Below are positions 1 to 7,968 of a stretch of DNA of 64,000 nt, in pieces (position 1 is the stretch's first letter; every line of letters starts with the position of its first letter). The notes below the pieces were generated by a model, which searched no databases, was not told the DNA's origin, and saw only the letters and a program-made list of their open reading frames with translations. This DNA is from an uncultured Bacteroides sp. (GTDB taxonomy: Bacteria; Bacteroidota; Bacteroidia; Bacteroidales; Bacteroidaceae): positions 32,591 through 96,590 of the forward strand of contig CABMPP010000012.1 in NCBI GenBank assembly GCA_902388495.1, read 5' to 3'. The translations under genes were made by a program, and so were the position numbers.

Positions 1-1
1 A

Positions 2-529
2 AACATGAAAAGCGACAGCAGGGAGCAGCACTTCGTCACCCACATGGCAAACGTGCACTGTAAACTGCGGATAAAGGTAGTCTGGAAAAACCTGCCTCCG
101 CTGATGAGCAACGAGCCTTGCTACCGGATCTCACTCAGTGGATGTGCCACCACGTACGAGCTGGACGGGAAACAAGGGTATCCGTTGGGAGAAAAGCATA
201 TACCGTATGCCTCGGACTGGACAGGGGAGCATCATCTGGATTGTGCTTTGGAGAGTCTGGAACTAAAGGCGAACTTCATCACCCTGCGATGTACGAATGA
301 TAACGCCCCTCTGCTGAATGTGTGGTGCCGGAAAGAGGAAGGATACGTCCCCGTTACACCGGAGATAGATTTAAAAAGAGCATTTGCAGCATGGGGATAC
401 CGGCTTTCTACAGTAGAAAGACAGGAATACGGAATCATCGTTACCGTATATCTGGACGGACATGTGGGCGTGAAACTGGAAGCGGAGGTAGGTGTGCAGG
501 ATTGGATGGACGGAGGAAGCTTTGGATGA
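2..529 (+). CDS. FimB/Mfa2-family fimbrial anchor subunit, C-terminal part (5' truncated by window edge)
   Basis: The reading frame is open from the first bases, so the N-terminus (with its expected lipoprotein signal) probably lies outside the window; an ATG at 5 exists but no signal sequence follows it. The visible 170 or so residues are beta-rich and end in a segment YGIIVTVYLDGHVGV followed by EVQ-DW-type residues and a Gly-rich tail, which resembles the C-terminal edge of Bacteroides FimB/Mfa2 anchor proteins. These proteins sit in the outer membrane and terminate or anchor the fimbrial shaft. The next three genes on the same strand (fimbrillin-like lipoprotein, DUF3868, DUF3575) fit a fimbrial operon. 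Family assignment rests on the C-terminal pattern and context, so it is moderate rather than firm. Confidence 0.6.
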   Translation, partial: NMKSDSREQHFVTHMANVHCKLRIKVVWKNLPPLMSNEPCYRISLSGCATTYELDGKQGYPLGEKHIPYASDWTGEHHLDCALESLELKANFITLRCTNDNAPLLNVWCRKEEGYVPVTPEIDLKRAFAAWGYRLSTVERQEYGIIVTVYLDGHVGVKLEAEVGVQDWMDGGSFG

Positions 530-561
530 GTTGAGAATCGAGAATTATAAAAACGGGAAGG

Positions 562-1578
562 ATGGGAAGATTTATATTTTGGATGATTGGCGGCGGGATG
601 CTGTGGCTGATGGCGGCATGCAGCGAAGAGGTGACGACTGATGATGTACAGACCGGAAACGAAGCGGTTATCACTTTCAGACTGGGCGTTCCGCCGGGTG
701 ACGAGATAGAGTACACGCGGGGCAACCAGGAGGCATCGGAGTGGGAGATAAACAGGCTGAAGGTATACGACTTCGTGATAGATGTGGATACAGTACTGGT
801 AGGCATGCAGAGCCTTGTGAAAAGCGATGTGCCCGGTATGCCGGACGTGGGGAGCTTCACCAGTAACAGCGGAGGCGGTACTGCCAGGCTCTCATTACCC
901 GTCGACGTAACGGGAAAAAAACATGCCTTTGCATTCGTTGCCAACGAAACGGGGCTCACGCACTTCGACTCCATCATGCAGATAAAGGTAAGCCGGATAG
1001 ATGAACTGAGAAAGTGTCCCTCGAACCGCCGTCTGAAAGATGGTGAAAGTTGCTATGCACTGATGGAAAACGGTCCTGTGATGACAGGGGTGACGATAGA
1101 AAGTATCACGGGGGATTTGGATTGCAAAGTATCTCTGCAACGAATTATGGCACGGCTGGATGTGGAAAACAATGTACCGGAAAGCAGGAATTTCCGCTTG
1201 AAGAATATATGGATAGAGAATTGTGCACCGGTGGGCTATCTATTTGGCCGGGATAGCAAGCAGCAGCTCACTGCCAAGCAATGGGACTACAAGAAACCTG
1301 TATCGCAGAAACAAAATTCGCAGGTGGATATGGAAAACGGAGACTTGAAGAAGGTGCTGTATCTGTATGAATATTTGGCGACGAGCGCGAAAAATATTCC
1401 TACTCTCTACTTGCGCTACACGCTGAACGGTGCGGAAAACACGTTGAGCATACCGATGGTAACTGATGGAGGGGCAAAGTTCGATATCCGGAGGAATTAT
1501 CTGTTTACGTTAGTGATAGGTGATGTGTCTGCGGCGTCTGCACGATTGGAATGTAGTTTGAAAGAAAAAGGGAAATAA
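562..1578 (+). CDS. FimA/Mfa-like fimbrial subunit lipoprotein
   Basis: The 338-aa product starts with a hydrophobic signal and lipobox (WLMAAC, Cys20), so it should be exported and lipidated. The mature part has the features of Bacteroides type V pilus subunits: an early ITFRLGVPPG strand, a TRG segment near residue 54 that could be an Arg-type processing site, then a FimA-like domain (LKVYDFVIDVD, HAFAFVANETG) and a C-terminal strand near RRNYLFTLVIGD. It lies 33 nt after the anchor-like gene and 7 nt before the DUF3868 gene, so it is in one operon. It could be an accessory or tip subunit rather than the main shaft protein; the sequence does not decide this. Confidence 0.68.
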   Translation: MGRFIFWMIGGGMLWLMAACSEEVTTDDVQTGNEAVITFRLGVPPGDEIEYTRGNQEASEWEINRLKVYDFVIDVDTVLVGMQSLVKSDVPGMPDVGSFTSNSGGGTARLSLPVDVTGKKHAFAFVANETGLTHFDSIMQIKVSRIDELRKCPSNRRLKDGESCYALMENGPVMTGVTIESITGDLDCKVSLQRIMARLDVENNVPESRNFRLKNIWIENCAPVGYLFGRDSKQQLTAKQWDYKKPVSQKQNSQVDMENGDLKKVLYLYEYLATSAKNIPTLYLRYTLNGAENTLSIPMVTDGGAKFDIRRNYLFTLVIGDVSAASARLECSLKEKGK

Positions 1579-1584
1579 AATAGG

Positions 1585-2055
1585 ATGAAAAAAGAAATAA
1601 GGTATATAAGTTTGGCAATAAGCCTGGTGTGTCTATGGAATGCGGGGATACAGGCACAGGACATGACCGTTAAGGCAAAAGCCGGTACAGTGGAGCACAC
1701 GTTTCTGAAAGTGGATTTGCGGATAAAGCTGGATAGTGTAAAGGTAGGGAAGAGAGAGTTCCGGCTCTTCACCCCCATATTGAGCGACGGGGTAAACCGG
1801 CAGGTATTGCGTCCCATCATGGTGAACGGAAAGTGGCGACATCTGATGTATCTGCGTGAGTTGAACGGGAAAGAAGGTGATATGGTAGCTGTGCGTTGCG
1901 GAAAACGGGGTGCAGGTATGGTGGAATATACGGATTCATGTATATATCAACCGTGGATGCAGCATGCAAAGCTATGGCTGACAGAAAACCTGTACGGATG
2001 TGGATGTGAACTGATGGAACGAAATGGGATTGACAAAATGATAGAACTGCAATGA
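1585..2055 (+). CDS. DUF3868-type secreted protein of fimbrial operon
   Basis: This 156-aa protein begins with a standard signal peptide (MKKEIRYISLAISLVCLW, cleavage near IQAQ). The mature part (KAKAGTVEHTFLKVDLRIKLD, then RPIMVNGKWRHLMYLRELNG) resembles the DUF3868 domain found in Bacteroides fimbrial operons, where longer members often carry an OmpA-like C-terminal part. Here only the N-terminal domain is present. Its end has a Cys-rich CGCELM motif. The stop overlaps the start of the DUF3575 gene by 4 nt, suggesting translational coupling. The molecular role is unknown; an outer-membrane assembly or periplasmic role is inferred from context. Confidence 0.6.
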   Translation: MKKEIRYISLAISLVCLWNAGIQAQDMTVKAKAGTVEHTFLKVDLRIKLDSVKVGKREFRLFTPILSDGVNRQVLRPIMVNGKWRHLMYLRELNGKEGDMVAVRCGKRGAGMVEYTDSCIYQPWMQHAKLWLTENLYGCGCELMERNGIDKMIELQ

Positions 2056-2633
2056 AACGATTCTCTTTATTGGTATTAGCCGGATTACTGACCTTATCGC
2101 TATGGGGACAGGATGTAGAGCTGAAGACAAATCTGCTGTATCTTGCCACCAGCACCCCGAACATCGGTGTGGAGTGGAAGATGAACAGGCATTATACTGC
2201 TTCCCTGATGGCTGCTTATAATCCTTTCCGATTTGCACAATATGCGGATGCAAACGGAAATACAGTCAATCCGAAACTGCACCATTGGCTGGCATCGGCA
2301 GAGACAAGGTATTGGTTCTGCGAATCTTTTCTGGGTTGGAATGTAGGAATCAATGTATTCGGTGGTGAATACAACGCAGGAGGCATCCGGTTTATACCAG
2401 CCTTGAAAGAGAGAAGATACAAAGGCTGGGCTGCCGGTGCCGGATTGACGGTAGGTTATCAGTTTCCATTATCCATGAGATGGAGTCTGGACTTTTCTGC
2501 AGGATTAGGGTACCTCTATACCCGCTACAACCGGTATAGTTGCTATGCCTGCGGCGACCGGCAAGGACAGTACAAAAGGAATTACCTGGGACCGACAAAA
2601 GCGGCTATTTCGCTGGTGTATTCTTTAAAGTGA
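2052..2633 (+). CDS. DUF3575 outer-membrane beta-barrel protein
   Basis: A 193-aa protein with a signal peptide ending near LSLWGQ and a start LKTNLLYLATSTPNIGVEW that is typical of the DUF3575 family. The rest alternates polar and aromatic residues (ETRYWFCESFLGWNVG, GAGLTVGYQFPLS, LDFSAGLGYLYTRY) and ends KAAISLVYSLK, as expected of a small outer-membrane barrel with a C-terminal beta signal. Its coding start overlaps the DUF3868 stop. In Bacteroides, DUF3575 proteins are regularly found next to Mfa/Fim genes; a role in fimbrial display is inferred, not shown. Confidence 0.75.
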   Translation: MKRFSLLVLAGLLTLSLWGQDVELKTNLLYLATSTPNIGVEWKMNRHYTASLMAAYNPFRFAQYADANGNTVNPKLHHWLASAETRYWFCESFLGWNVGINVFGGEYNAGGIRFIPALKERRYKGWAAGAGLTVGYQFPLSMRWSLDFSAGLGYLYTRYNRYSCYACGDRQGQYKRNYLGPTKAAISLVYSLK

Positions 2634-2698
2634 TTCATTCTCGTATATTTTGTAGTGTATATAAGGGTATATGAATCAGTACTTTATAAACTTATTTT

Positions 2699-2734
2699 GG
2701 GAAACAGTTCCCGCGGGGCTGTTTCCTTTGTTTT
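2699..2734 (+). terminator. Intrinsic terminator after the fimbrial operon
   Basis: An 8-9 bp stem (GGGAAACAG with CTGTTTCC) is followed by TTTGTTTT. It lies 65 nt after the DUF3575 stop and ends the fimbrial transcription unit. Confidence 0.65.
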
Positions 2735-2758
2735 AGAGCGTATATATCCTCACCTTTG
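2727..2758 (+). promoter_or_regulatory. Probable Bacteroides-type promoter for the HU-like gene
   Basis: TTTG at 2727-2730 and CACCTTTG at 2751-2758 (one mismatch to TAnnTTTG) are 20 nt apart. A perfect 12-bp palindrome (CGTTGATCAACG, 2762-2773) lies at the expected start of transcription and could be an operator or part of the leader. Confidence 0.45.
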
Positions 2759-2822
2759 CATCGTTGATCAACGAAATGAAAATTAAAACAATGTTGAATT
2801 TAAATGTAAAAGGAGAAAGATT

Positions 2823-3338
2823 ATGCCTTTATTTTATTATGCAAGACAGTCGTCTTTGGCGACAAAAGAGGGTGCCAAGTTGTGGCATTTAAGTTTGAAG
2901 AAAGTGAGAAGAGCTGTGGATGCTCAACAGCTGGCTGAGGTAATTGCCGAGAAGTCTTCGTTGACGCCGGGTGATGTACACAATGTGATCAGAAACCTGA
3001 TGACGGTGATGCGCAGTCAGTTGCTGAATAGCCGTACGGTGCGGCTGGATGGTTTGGGTACATTTACGATGAAAGTGCGTACACGCGGGAAGGGGGTAGC
3101 GAAGGCTGAAGATGTGAATCCCAATCAGGTGACTGCTTTGCGTTGCCAGTTTACTCCTGAATATACCCGCCCGGCGGCTATCGGTACTACACGTGCCCTG
3201 ATTCAAGGTGTGGAGTTCGAGAAATGGACCGGTACGGTTGCGGATGGCAAGGATGATACCGGTGATGGTGGTAATTCCGGTGGTGGAAACTCCGGTGGAG
3301 GTTCTGATGGTGACCAGGGGGAGAATCCACTGGGATAA
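2823..3338 (+). CDS. HU-like DNA-binding protein with Gly-rich tail
   Basis: The 171-aa protein has an HU/IHF-like core: paired helices (residues about 25-65, VDAQQLAEVIAEKSSLTPGDV) followed by the beta-arm region LLNSRTVRLDGLGTFTMKV. An N-terminal strand MPLFYYARQSS and a C-terminal Gly/Ser/Asp-rich tail ending DGDQGENPLG mark it as the Bacteroidota HU-related group that is longer than classical 90-aa HU. A good ribosome site (AAAGGAGAAA) precedes the ATG. The gene at 14794-15336 encodes a related protein with the same tail ending (ENPLG). It probably binds DNA non-specifically. The smalltalk peptide just downstream is a common companion. Confidence 0.8.
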   Translation: MPLFYYARQSSLATKEGAKLWHLSLKKVRRAVDAQQLAEVIAEKSSLTPGDVHNVIRNLMTVMRSQLLNSRTVRLDGLGTFTMKVRTRGKGVAKAEDVNPNQVTALRCQFTPEYTRPAAIGTTRALIQGVEFEKWTGTVADGKDDTGDGGNSGGGNSGGGSDGDQGENPLG

Positions 3339-3377
3339 AAAGCCAACCGAATTTATAACGTCTAAAAAATAACTCTT

Positions 3378-3473
3378 ATGAAGAAAACGGTTTGGGATAA
3401 GATTTTGAAAGTGGTGATTGCTGTAGCTTCGGCAATCCTGGGAGCTTTAGGGGCCAATGCGATGAATTTGTAG
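3378..3473 (+). CDS. Smalltalk-type small hydrophobic peptide
   Basis: A 31-aa reading frame begins MKKTVWDKILKVVIAVASAI and ends GANAMNL. It has a basic, Trp-containing start and one hydrophobic helix, the pattern of the Bacteroides 'smalltalk' protein family, whose members are usually encoded directly after HU-like DNA-binding genes, as here (39 nt gap). It is immediately followed by a terminator, so the two genes form one unit. Function is unknown; the helix suggests membrane association or a signal-like peptide. Confidence 0.75.
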   Translation: MKKTVWDKILKVVIAVASAILGALGANAMNL

Positions 3474-3497
3474 TTTGATGCCATAGTTTGGAAAGAA

Positions 3498-3533
3498 GGC
3501 GGTGAGGAAGTAAGATTCTTCACCGCCTTTTTT
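3498..3533 (+). terminator. Intrinsic terminator after the HU-like/smalltalk unit
   Basis: GGCGGTGA at 3498-3505 pairs with TCACCGCC at 3520-3527 and is followed by a run of six T. Confidence 0.85.
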
Positions 3534-3573
3534 AGTGTAGGAAAATCTGATTGAAAAATAAAATTCATGTTCT

Positions 3574-3604
3574 CTTGAGGATTGAAGATTTAGTAGTATC
3601 TTTG
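3574..3604 (+). promoter_or_regulatory. Promoter of the PIN toxin-antitoxin operon
   Basis: CTTG (3574-3577) and TATCTTTG (3597-3604) match the Bacteroides -33/-7 consensus with a 19-nt spacer. Transcription should start about 15 nt before the antitoxin ATG. Confidence 0.6.
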
Positions 3605-3625
3605 TGATTGAAAGGAGAAATTAAT

Positions 3626-3883
3626 ATGGATACTTCTATAAATTTGCCGGATAACTATTTAGAAAAGTTATTATCACTGAGTGATGATATGAAGTTACGT
3701 ATCATAAATAAATTATCAGAAAGTTTGTTGAATAGTGAAAATAGGCATCATGTACATACACGAAAGTCTAAAATTGTAAAAGATAAGACTGCATTACCCG
3801 AGGATATACAGAGTTTAATAGGTATTGTTTCGGATGTGAATGATCCTGAAGATGAACGTCTCAATTACCTATTAAGAAAATGA
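3626..3883 (+). CDS. Putative antitoxin of a PIN-domain toxin-antitoxin pair
   Basis: The start chosen is the ATG at 3626 because an AAAGGAGAA ribosome site ends 7 nt upstream; an in-frame TTG at 3608 would place the site inside the gene. The 85-aa product has an N-terminal Leu-rich helical part (INLPDNYLEKLLSLSDDMKL, INKLSESLL) and a charged, flexible C-terminal part ending near LNYLLRK. This fits small Bacteroides antitoxins encoded before PIN toxins, in which the C-terminal tail blocks the nuclease. The stop overlaps the toxin start. No named DNA-binding domain can be recognised. Confidence 0.6.
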   Translation: MDTSINLPDNYLEKLLSLSDDMKLRIINKLSESLLNSENRHHVHTRKSKIVKDKTALPEDIQSLIGIVSDVNDPEDERLNYLLRK

Positions 3884-4293
3884 TGAAAGTTTTTATTGAT
3901 ACGAATGTGTTGATTGATCTATTGTTAAAGAGGGAAGGCTATCAAGAAGCTGCAAGTATATTGTTATGTCAAAAAGAGCGAAAATGTTCTTTATGGTTAT
4001 CATCATTGACAATGGCAAATGTTGCTTATATCCTTCGGAAAAAGATCAAGGGGGAGGAACTCTATAATGCATTAGATAAATTGAAAATATTTTTTAATAT
4101 AGTTGATTTGACTGCGGGCAATGTTGAATCTGCGTTGAAACTGCGAGCGAATGATTTTGAAGATGCATTGCAATATTTTTCTGCCAATAATGTGCAAGCA
4201 GATGTTATCGTGACAAGAAACGAAAAGGATTTCTGCTTTTCAGCAATAAAGGTTGTTTCACCAAAATATTTTCTTGAAGAGTATATCAAGTGA
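3880..4293 (+). CDS. PIN-domain (VapC-like) toxin
   Basis: A 137-aa protein with the PIN fold signature: the first acidic residue in KVFIDTNVLIDLL (Asp7), a SSLTMANVAYILR helix, acidic residues around FEDALQYFSANN, and DVIVTRNEKDF, which holds the last metal-binding Asp region. PIN toxins are Mg-dependent ribonucleases, often cutting tRNA or rRNA. The ATG overlaps the antitoxin end by 4 nt; a second ATG follows at once (3883). The pair is low in GC compared with the neighbouring cobalamin genes, which suits a mobile defence or stability module. Confidence 0.75.
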   Translation: MMKVFIDTNVLIDLLLKREGYQEAASILLCQKERKCSLWLSSLTMANVAYILRKKIKGEELYNALDKLKIFFNIVDLTAGNVESALKLRANDFEDALQYFSANNVQADVIVTRNEKDFCFSAIKVVSPKYFLEEYIK

Positions 4294-4310
4294 CATTAAT
4301 TGTATTTAAA

Positions 4311-5066
4311 TCAATAGTTTATATTTTGTTCTGATAGATACCTTCCCGCCTTTTCCAGCGTTTCGGGTTTCCCTATATCGAACCATTGAAACCCTTGTAG
4401 CGGATAACCTTGTATCCGTACCTTTTGGCAGGCCGAGAGATAGAACGGAATGATAGAGAATTTTCCCATCCACTGTTCTTCCTCCATGAGGGGGAATAGG
4501 GAGGGGGAAATGACATGCATGCCGCCAAAAGCCAGTTCTTGATAATCATTACCTTCCCGATAGACGAATCCTTCGGGTTTCACTTCTCCGGTAGACTTGT
4601 TGATCCATCCATGTAGGGCATAGTTGCTGTCGAACAAGAGATATCGGGCTGTTTTCCGTTCGCTGACGAGCAAGGTTGCTTCGGCACCGCTTTCCAGATG
4701 ATGGCGATGGAAAGCGGCAAGGTCGATATCGGAGAGGATATCGGCATTATGAACCAGGAAGGGTTCGTTGCCATCCAGGAAGGGACGGGCTTTCTTGATG
4801 CCTCCGCCGGTATCGAGCAGCATATCCCGTTCGTCGCTGAGGTGGATGTCGGCACCGAAGTTGTTGTTGGCATGCAGGAAGTCGATAATCTGCTGGCCGA
4901 AGTGGTGGATGTTGATGGTGATGTCGTTGAATCCGGCTTCTTTCAGCCGCAGTATCACTCGTTCCAGCATAGGCTTTCCGGCTACAGGAACGAGTGCTTT
5001 GGGCATATTATCCGTCAGCGGACGCAGGCGGGTGCCGAGCCCGGCAGCGAAGATCATTGCTTTCAT
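4311..5066 (-). CDS. MurU-like sugar-1-phosphate nucleotidyltransferase
   Basis: The 251-aa enzyme begins AMIFAAGLGTRLRPLTDNMP, followed by KALVPVAGKPM: the GxGTRxRPLT...PK nucleotidyltransferase signature. HNADILSD near residue 107 supplies the metal-binding Asp. At this length it lacks the extra acyltransferase or hexapeptide domains of GlmU and fits MurU (MurNAc-alpha-1-phosphate uridylyltransferase). The start follows directly on the stop of the upstream kinase gene (5067), and kinase plus MurU is the known AmgK-MurU cell-wall recycling pair, which makes UDP-MurNAc from recovered MurNAc without going through GlcN-6-P. Another NDP-sugar product cannot be excluded. Confidence 0.75.
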   Translation of the reverse strand: MKAMIFAAGLGTRLRPLTDNMPKALVPVAGKPMLERVILRLKEAGFNDITINIHHFGQQIIDFLHANNNFGADIHLSDERDMLLDTGGGIKKARPFLDGNEPFLVHNADILSDIDLAAFHRHHLESGAEATLLVSERKTARYLLFDSNYALHGWINKSTGEVKPEGFVYREGNDYQELAFGGMHVISPSLFPLMEEEQWMGKFSIIPFYLSACQKVRIQGYPLQGFQWFDIGKPETLEKAGRYLSEQNINY

Positions 5067-6497
5067 TTAGTTCTTTGCTTTGAAGGTCTGTTCAATATTC
5101 TGCTCTCTGTGCATCAGGTTCACTTGTACGCCGAATTTCTGGTTGAGATGTTCGGCCAGATGTTGTGCCGAGTATACGGAACGGTGTTGCCCGCCCGTAC
5201 AGCCGAAGCAGATGGAGAGATTGGTAAAGCCTCGCTCCATGTAGCGCTTCACGGAAGCATCGATCAGAGCGTAGGCATGCTCCAGGAAGACGGCTATTTC
5301 GCCATCCTCTTCGAGGAAGCGGATGACGGGTTCGTCCAGTCCGGTGAAAGGTTTGTAGCGCTCGTATTTACCGGGATTGTTTACGGCACGGCAGTCGAAC
5401 ACGAAACCGCCACCATTACCCGAGGTATCTTCGGGGATGCCTTTCTTGTAGGCGAAGCTGGTGACTTTGACCACGAGGCGGCGTTTCTGCATGTCGTCGG
5501 TGAATTGCTTCAGTTCGGTGAGTTCGCGCAGTATCTTGCAGAGGTAAGGGTATTCGGGATAAGGTTCGTGCAGCAGTTGGCGCAGGTTTTCGATGGCGAA
5601 GGGGACGCTTTGGATGAAGTGGGGCTTCTTCTCGAAATAACCGCGGAAGCCGTAGGCACCCAGTACCTGCATGGTGCGGAACAGCACGAAGTGGCGGAGT
5701 TGGGCGTAGAAGTAGGCCTCGTCTACGGGTTGGTACTTGCGCAAGGCGTCGATGTATTCTACCAGGAGCTCCCGGCGCAGGCTGTCGGGATAGTTGGCTT
5801 TGGCTTGCCACAGGAAGGAAGCTACGTCGTAGTATACCGGGCCTTTGCGTCCGCCCTGGAAATCGATGAGCCAGGGTTCGCCGTCTTTCACCATGACGTT
5901 GCGGCTTTGGAAGTCGCGATACATGAAGGTGGCGGAACTGCTGCGTAGCAACACATCGGCCATCTTCTGGAAGTCGTCTTCCAGGCGGTCTTCCTGGAAA
6001 TCCATACCGGTGGCTTTGAGGAAGCAGTATTTAAAGTAGTTCAAGTCCCAAAGGATGGAGCGGCTGTTGAATTCTGCCTGCGGATAGCAGTAGGAGAAGT
6101 CCATGCCGTCGGCTCCGGCAAACTGCACGGCGGGCAGCAGACGGATGGTCTTGCGCAGCAGTTGCTTCTCGTCTTCGCCGAAAACGCTGGTCTTGCGGCC
6201 TTTCTCGATGGCATTGAAGAGGAGGGCGTCGCCCAGGTCTTCCTGCAAGTAGTAGATGTCGTCTTCGGAACGGATGAATACTTGCGGTACGGGCAGGCCT
6301 TTCTGACGGAAATGGTCGGCCATATAGAGGAAGGCACGGTTTTCTTCAACAGACTCGCCGCTGACACCAATCAGTGTGGGGCGGCCGGTAAGGCGGAAGT
6401 AGCGGCGGTTGGAGCCGGAGGAGGGGAGTTCGTCAATCAGTTCCGGTTCGTGTCCGGTATGTGCGATGTAGAGTTTCTTTAGTTCTTCGGTAATCAT
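5067..6497 (-). CDS. AmgK-like amino-sugar kinase fused to RapZ C-terminal domain
   Basis: This 476-aa protein has two parts. Residues 1-335 are an aminoglycoside-phosphotransferase-like kinase: SSGSNRRYFRL loop, QEDLGD hinge, catalytic YRDFQSRNVM (Asp195, Asn200) and the metal-binding IDFQGG (Asp212). This resembles AmgK, the anomeric kinase of MurNAc/GlcNAc. Residues about 340-476 match the C-terminal half of RapZ/YvcJ, including VTSFAYKKGIP, FDCRAVNNPG and GCTGGQHRSV (432-441); the RapZ P-loop half is absent. In E. coli that C-terminal domain senses glucosamine-6-phosphate. It abuts the MurU-like gene with no gap, so both are co-expressed. The fusion suggests a kinase regulated by an amino-sugar phosphate or by RNA; this is inference. 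Confidence 0.82.
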   Translation of the reverse strand: MITEELKKLYIAHTGHEPELIDELPSSGSNRRYFRLTGRPTLIGVSGESVEENRAFLYMADHFRQKGLPVPQVFIRSEDDIYYLQEDLGDALLFNAIEKGRKTSVFGEDEKQLLRKTIRLLPAVQFAGADGMDFSYCYPQAEFNSRSILWDLNYFKYCFLKATGMDFQEDRLEDDFQKMADVLLRSSSATFMYRDFQSRNVMVKDGEPWLIDFQGGRKGPVYYDVASFLWQAKANYPDSLRRELLVEYIDALRKYQPVDEAYFYAQLRHFVLFRTMQVLGAYGFRGYFEKKPHFIQSVPFAIENLRQLLHEPYPEYPYLCKILRELTELKQFTDDMQKRRLVVKVTSFAYKKGIPEDTSGNGGGFVFDCRAVNNPGKYERYKPFTGLDEPVIRFLEEDGEIAVFLEHAYALIDASVKRYMERGFTNLSICFGCTGGQHRSVYSAQHLAEHLNQKFGVQVNLMHREQNIEQTFKAKN

Positions 6498-6613
6498 AAC
6501 AGATGTTTTATTTTGGCAGCTAAGATAAAGCTTTTGTCGGAGATATGCTTACCTTTGCGGCAGGAAAATGCTCCCCCGAAGAATAACTCATAACTTATAA
6601 CTCATAACTCAAC

Positions 6614-7960
6614 ATGCGTTCCATTCCTCAATTCTTAATTGCAGCTCCTACATCGGGCAGCGGTAAAACTACCGTCAGCCGCGGCTTAATGGCATTGCTG
6701 GCAATGAAAGGCCTGACGGTACAACCTTTCAAATGCGGTCCCGATTATATCGACACTAAATATCATACGGCTGTTTGCGGGCGTCCGTCCATCAATCTCG
6801 ACACTTTTATGGCATCGAAGGAGCATGTACGCGAGCTTTATGCGCGCCACTCGGCCGATGCGGATGCCGTCATTGCGGAGGGTATGATGGGGATGTTCGA
6901 CGGTTACGACCGTGACCTGGGTTCGTCGGCCGGAATAGCGCAGTTGCTGGATATTCCTGTGGTGCTGGTGGTGGATGCCAAGTCTGCCGCATATTCCATG
7001 GCAGCTTTACTGTCGGGCTTTATCCATTTCCGCCCGGAGGTACGGGTGGCAGGGGTTATCTTCAACCGTGTGGGCTCGCCGCGGCATTATGAGATGTTGC
7101 AGGAGGTTTGTGCGGACTTGAATATTGCTTGCTTCGGCTACTTGCCCAAACAGAAAAGTCTGGAGCAGGAATCGCGCCATCTGGGGCTTGACTTCAGCCA
7201 ATCGAAGGTGACGGATGCATTGGAACAGCTTACGGAACTGCTGGAACAGTATGTAGACTGGGAACTGCTGCTGGAGAAGACGACACTTCCTTTGCCGGAA
7301 GCCTTGCCGCCCGCCGCCTTGCCGGAAGAGCCTCGGGAGCCGGGGACGCTACGCATCCTGGTGGCCCGCAATGCAGAGTCGTTCTCGTTCATTTACGAAG
7401 AGCATCTGGAGATTCTGCGCCGGCTGGGGACTGTCTCTTTTTTTGATCCTGAGCACAATCGTCCCATTTCCAGGGAGACCGATTTGCTGTATCTGCCGGG
7501 GGGATATCCGGAGAACAGGCTGAGGGAGCTGGCCGAGGCTCGGCGTGCCCGATCTTCCATTTGCGAATATATTGAAGCCGGCGGCAAGGTGCTGGCCGAG
7601 TGTGGCGGAATGATGTACCTTTCCCGTGGCATCGGCTGCGATACTTGGGAGTCTCAAGATCCGTGCAGTGAAATGATGGTGGGCATCTTCCCTTTCTCCG
7701 TCTCGAACAGAACGTGCGATCGGAAGCTGTCGCTGGGTTATCGGCAGTTCGACTATAACGGCCAGCATCTGCGGGGACACGAGTTCCATTACACGCAGTT
7801 CGACCGTCATGGCGAGGGAACGGTTCCGCCCTCCGTGGTGCAGGTGTACAATGCCAAGGGGCAGCCGGTGGACACGCCCGTCTTCCGCTACAAAAATACG
7901 ATTGCCAGCTATACCCATCTGTATTGGGGCGAGATTGATGTAATGTCTTTATTTAAGTAG
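6614..7960 (+). CDS. cbiA: Cobyrinate a,c-diamide synthase
   Basis: A 448-aa amidotransferase with an N-terminal DTBS-like ATPase (LIAAPTSGSGKTT P-loop at residues 8-20, FKCGPDYIDTKYH) and a C-terminal class I glutaminase-like domain (YLPGGYPE, then VLAECGGMMYLS with the nucleophile Cys, and HEFHYTQF with a His). This is CbiA/CobB, which amidates the a and c side chains of (hydrogeno)cobyrinate using glutamine and ATP. It leads a cobalamin pair with the adenosyltransferase gene 8 nt downstream. A TACCTTTG -7 box at 6550-6557 lies upstream, but no TTTG at proper spacing is seen. The leader holds AACTCATAACTTATAACTC-type repeats rather than a recognisable cobalamin riboswitch. Confidence 0.92.
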   Translation: MRSIPQFLIAAPTSGSGKTTVSRGLMALLAMKGLTVQPFKCGPDYIDTKYHTAVCGRPSINLDTFMASKEHVRELYARHSADADAVIAEGMMGMFDGYDRDLGSSAGIAQLLDIPVVLVVDAKSAAYSMAALLSGFIHFRPEVRVAGVIFNRVGSPRHYEMLQEVCADLNIACFGYLPKQKSLEQESRHLGLDFSQSKVTDALEQLTELLEQYVDWELLLEKTTLPLPEALPPAALPEEPREPGTLRILVARNAESFSFIYEEHLEILRRLGTVSFFDPEHNRPISRETDLLYLPGGYPENRLRELAEARRARSSICEYIEAGGKVLAECGGMMYLSRGIGCDTWESQDPCSEMMVGIFPFSVSNRTCDRKLSLGYRQFDYNGQHLRGHEFHYTQFDRHGEGTVPPSVVQVYNAKGQPVDTPVFRYKNTIASYTHLYWGEIDVMSLFK

Positions 7961-7968
7961 TTATCAGT

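Noticed and set aside
4698..5948. A 416-codon open frame on the plus strand
   Set aside because: Lies antisense to the MurU-like and kinase-RapZ genes, which carry clear catalytic motifs; the product has no recognisable domain and arises from high GC.
6500..6613. Cobalamin riboswitch before cbiA
   Set aside because: The gap is about 110 nt, with part used by promoter-like sequence and ATAACTC repeats; I could not identify the B12-box or the expected stems.
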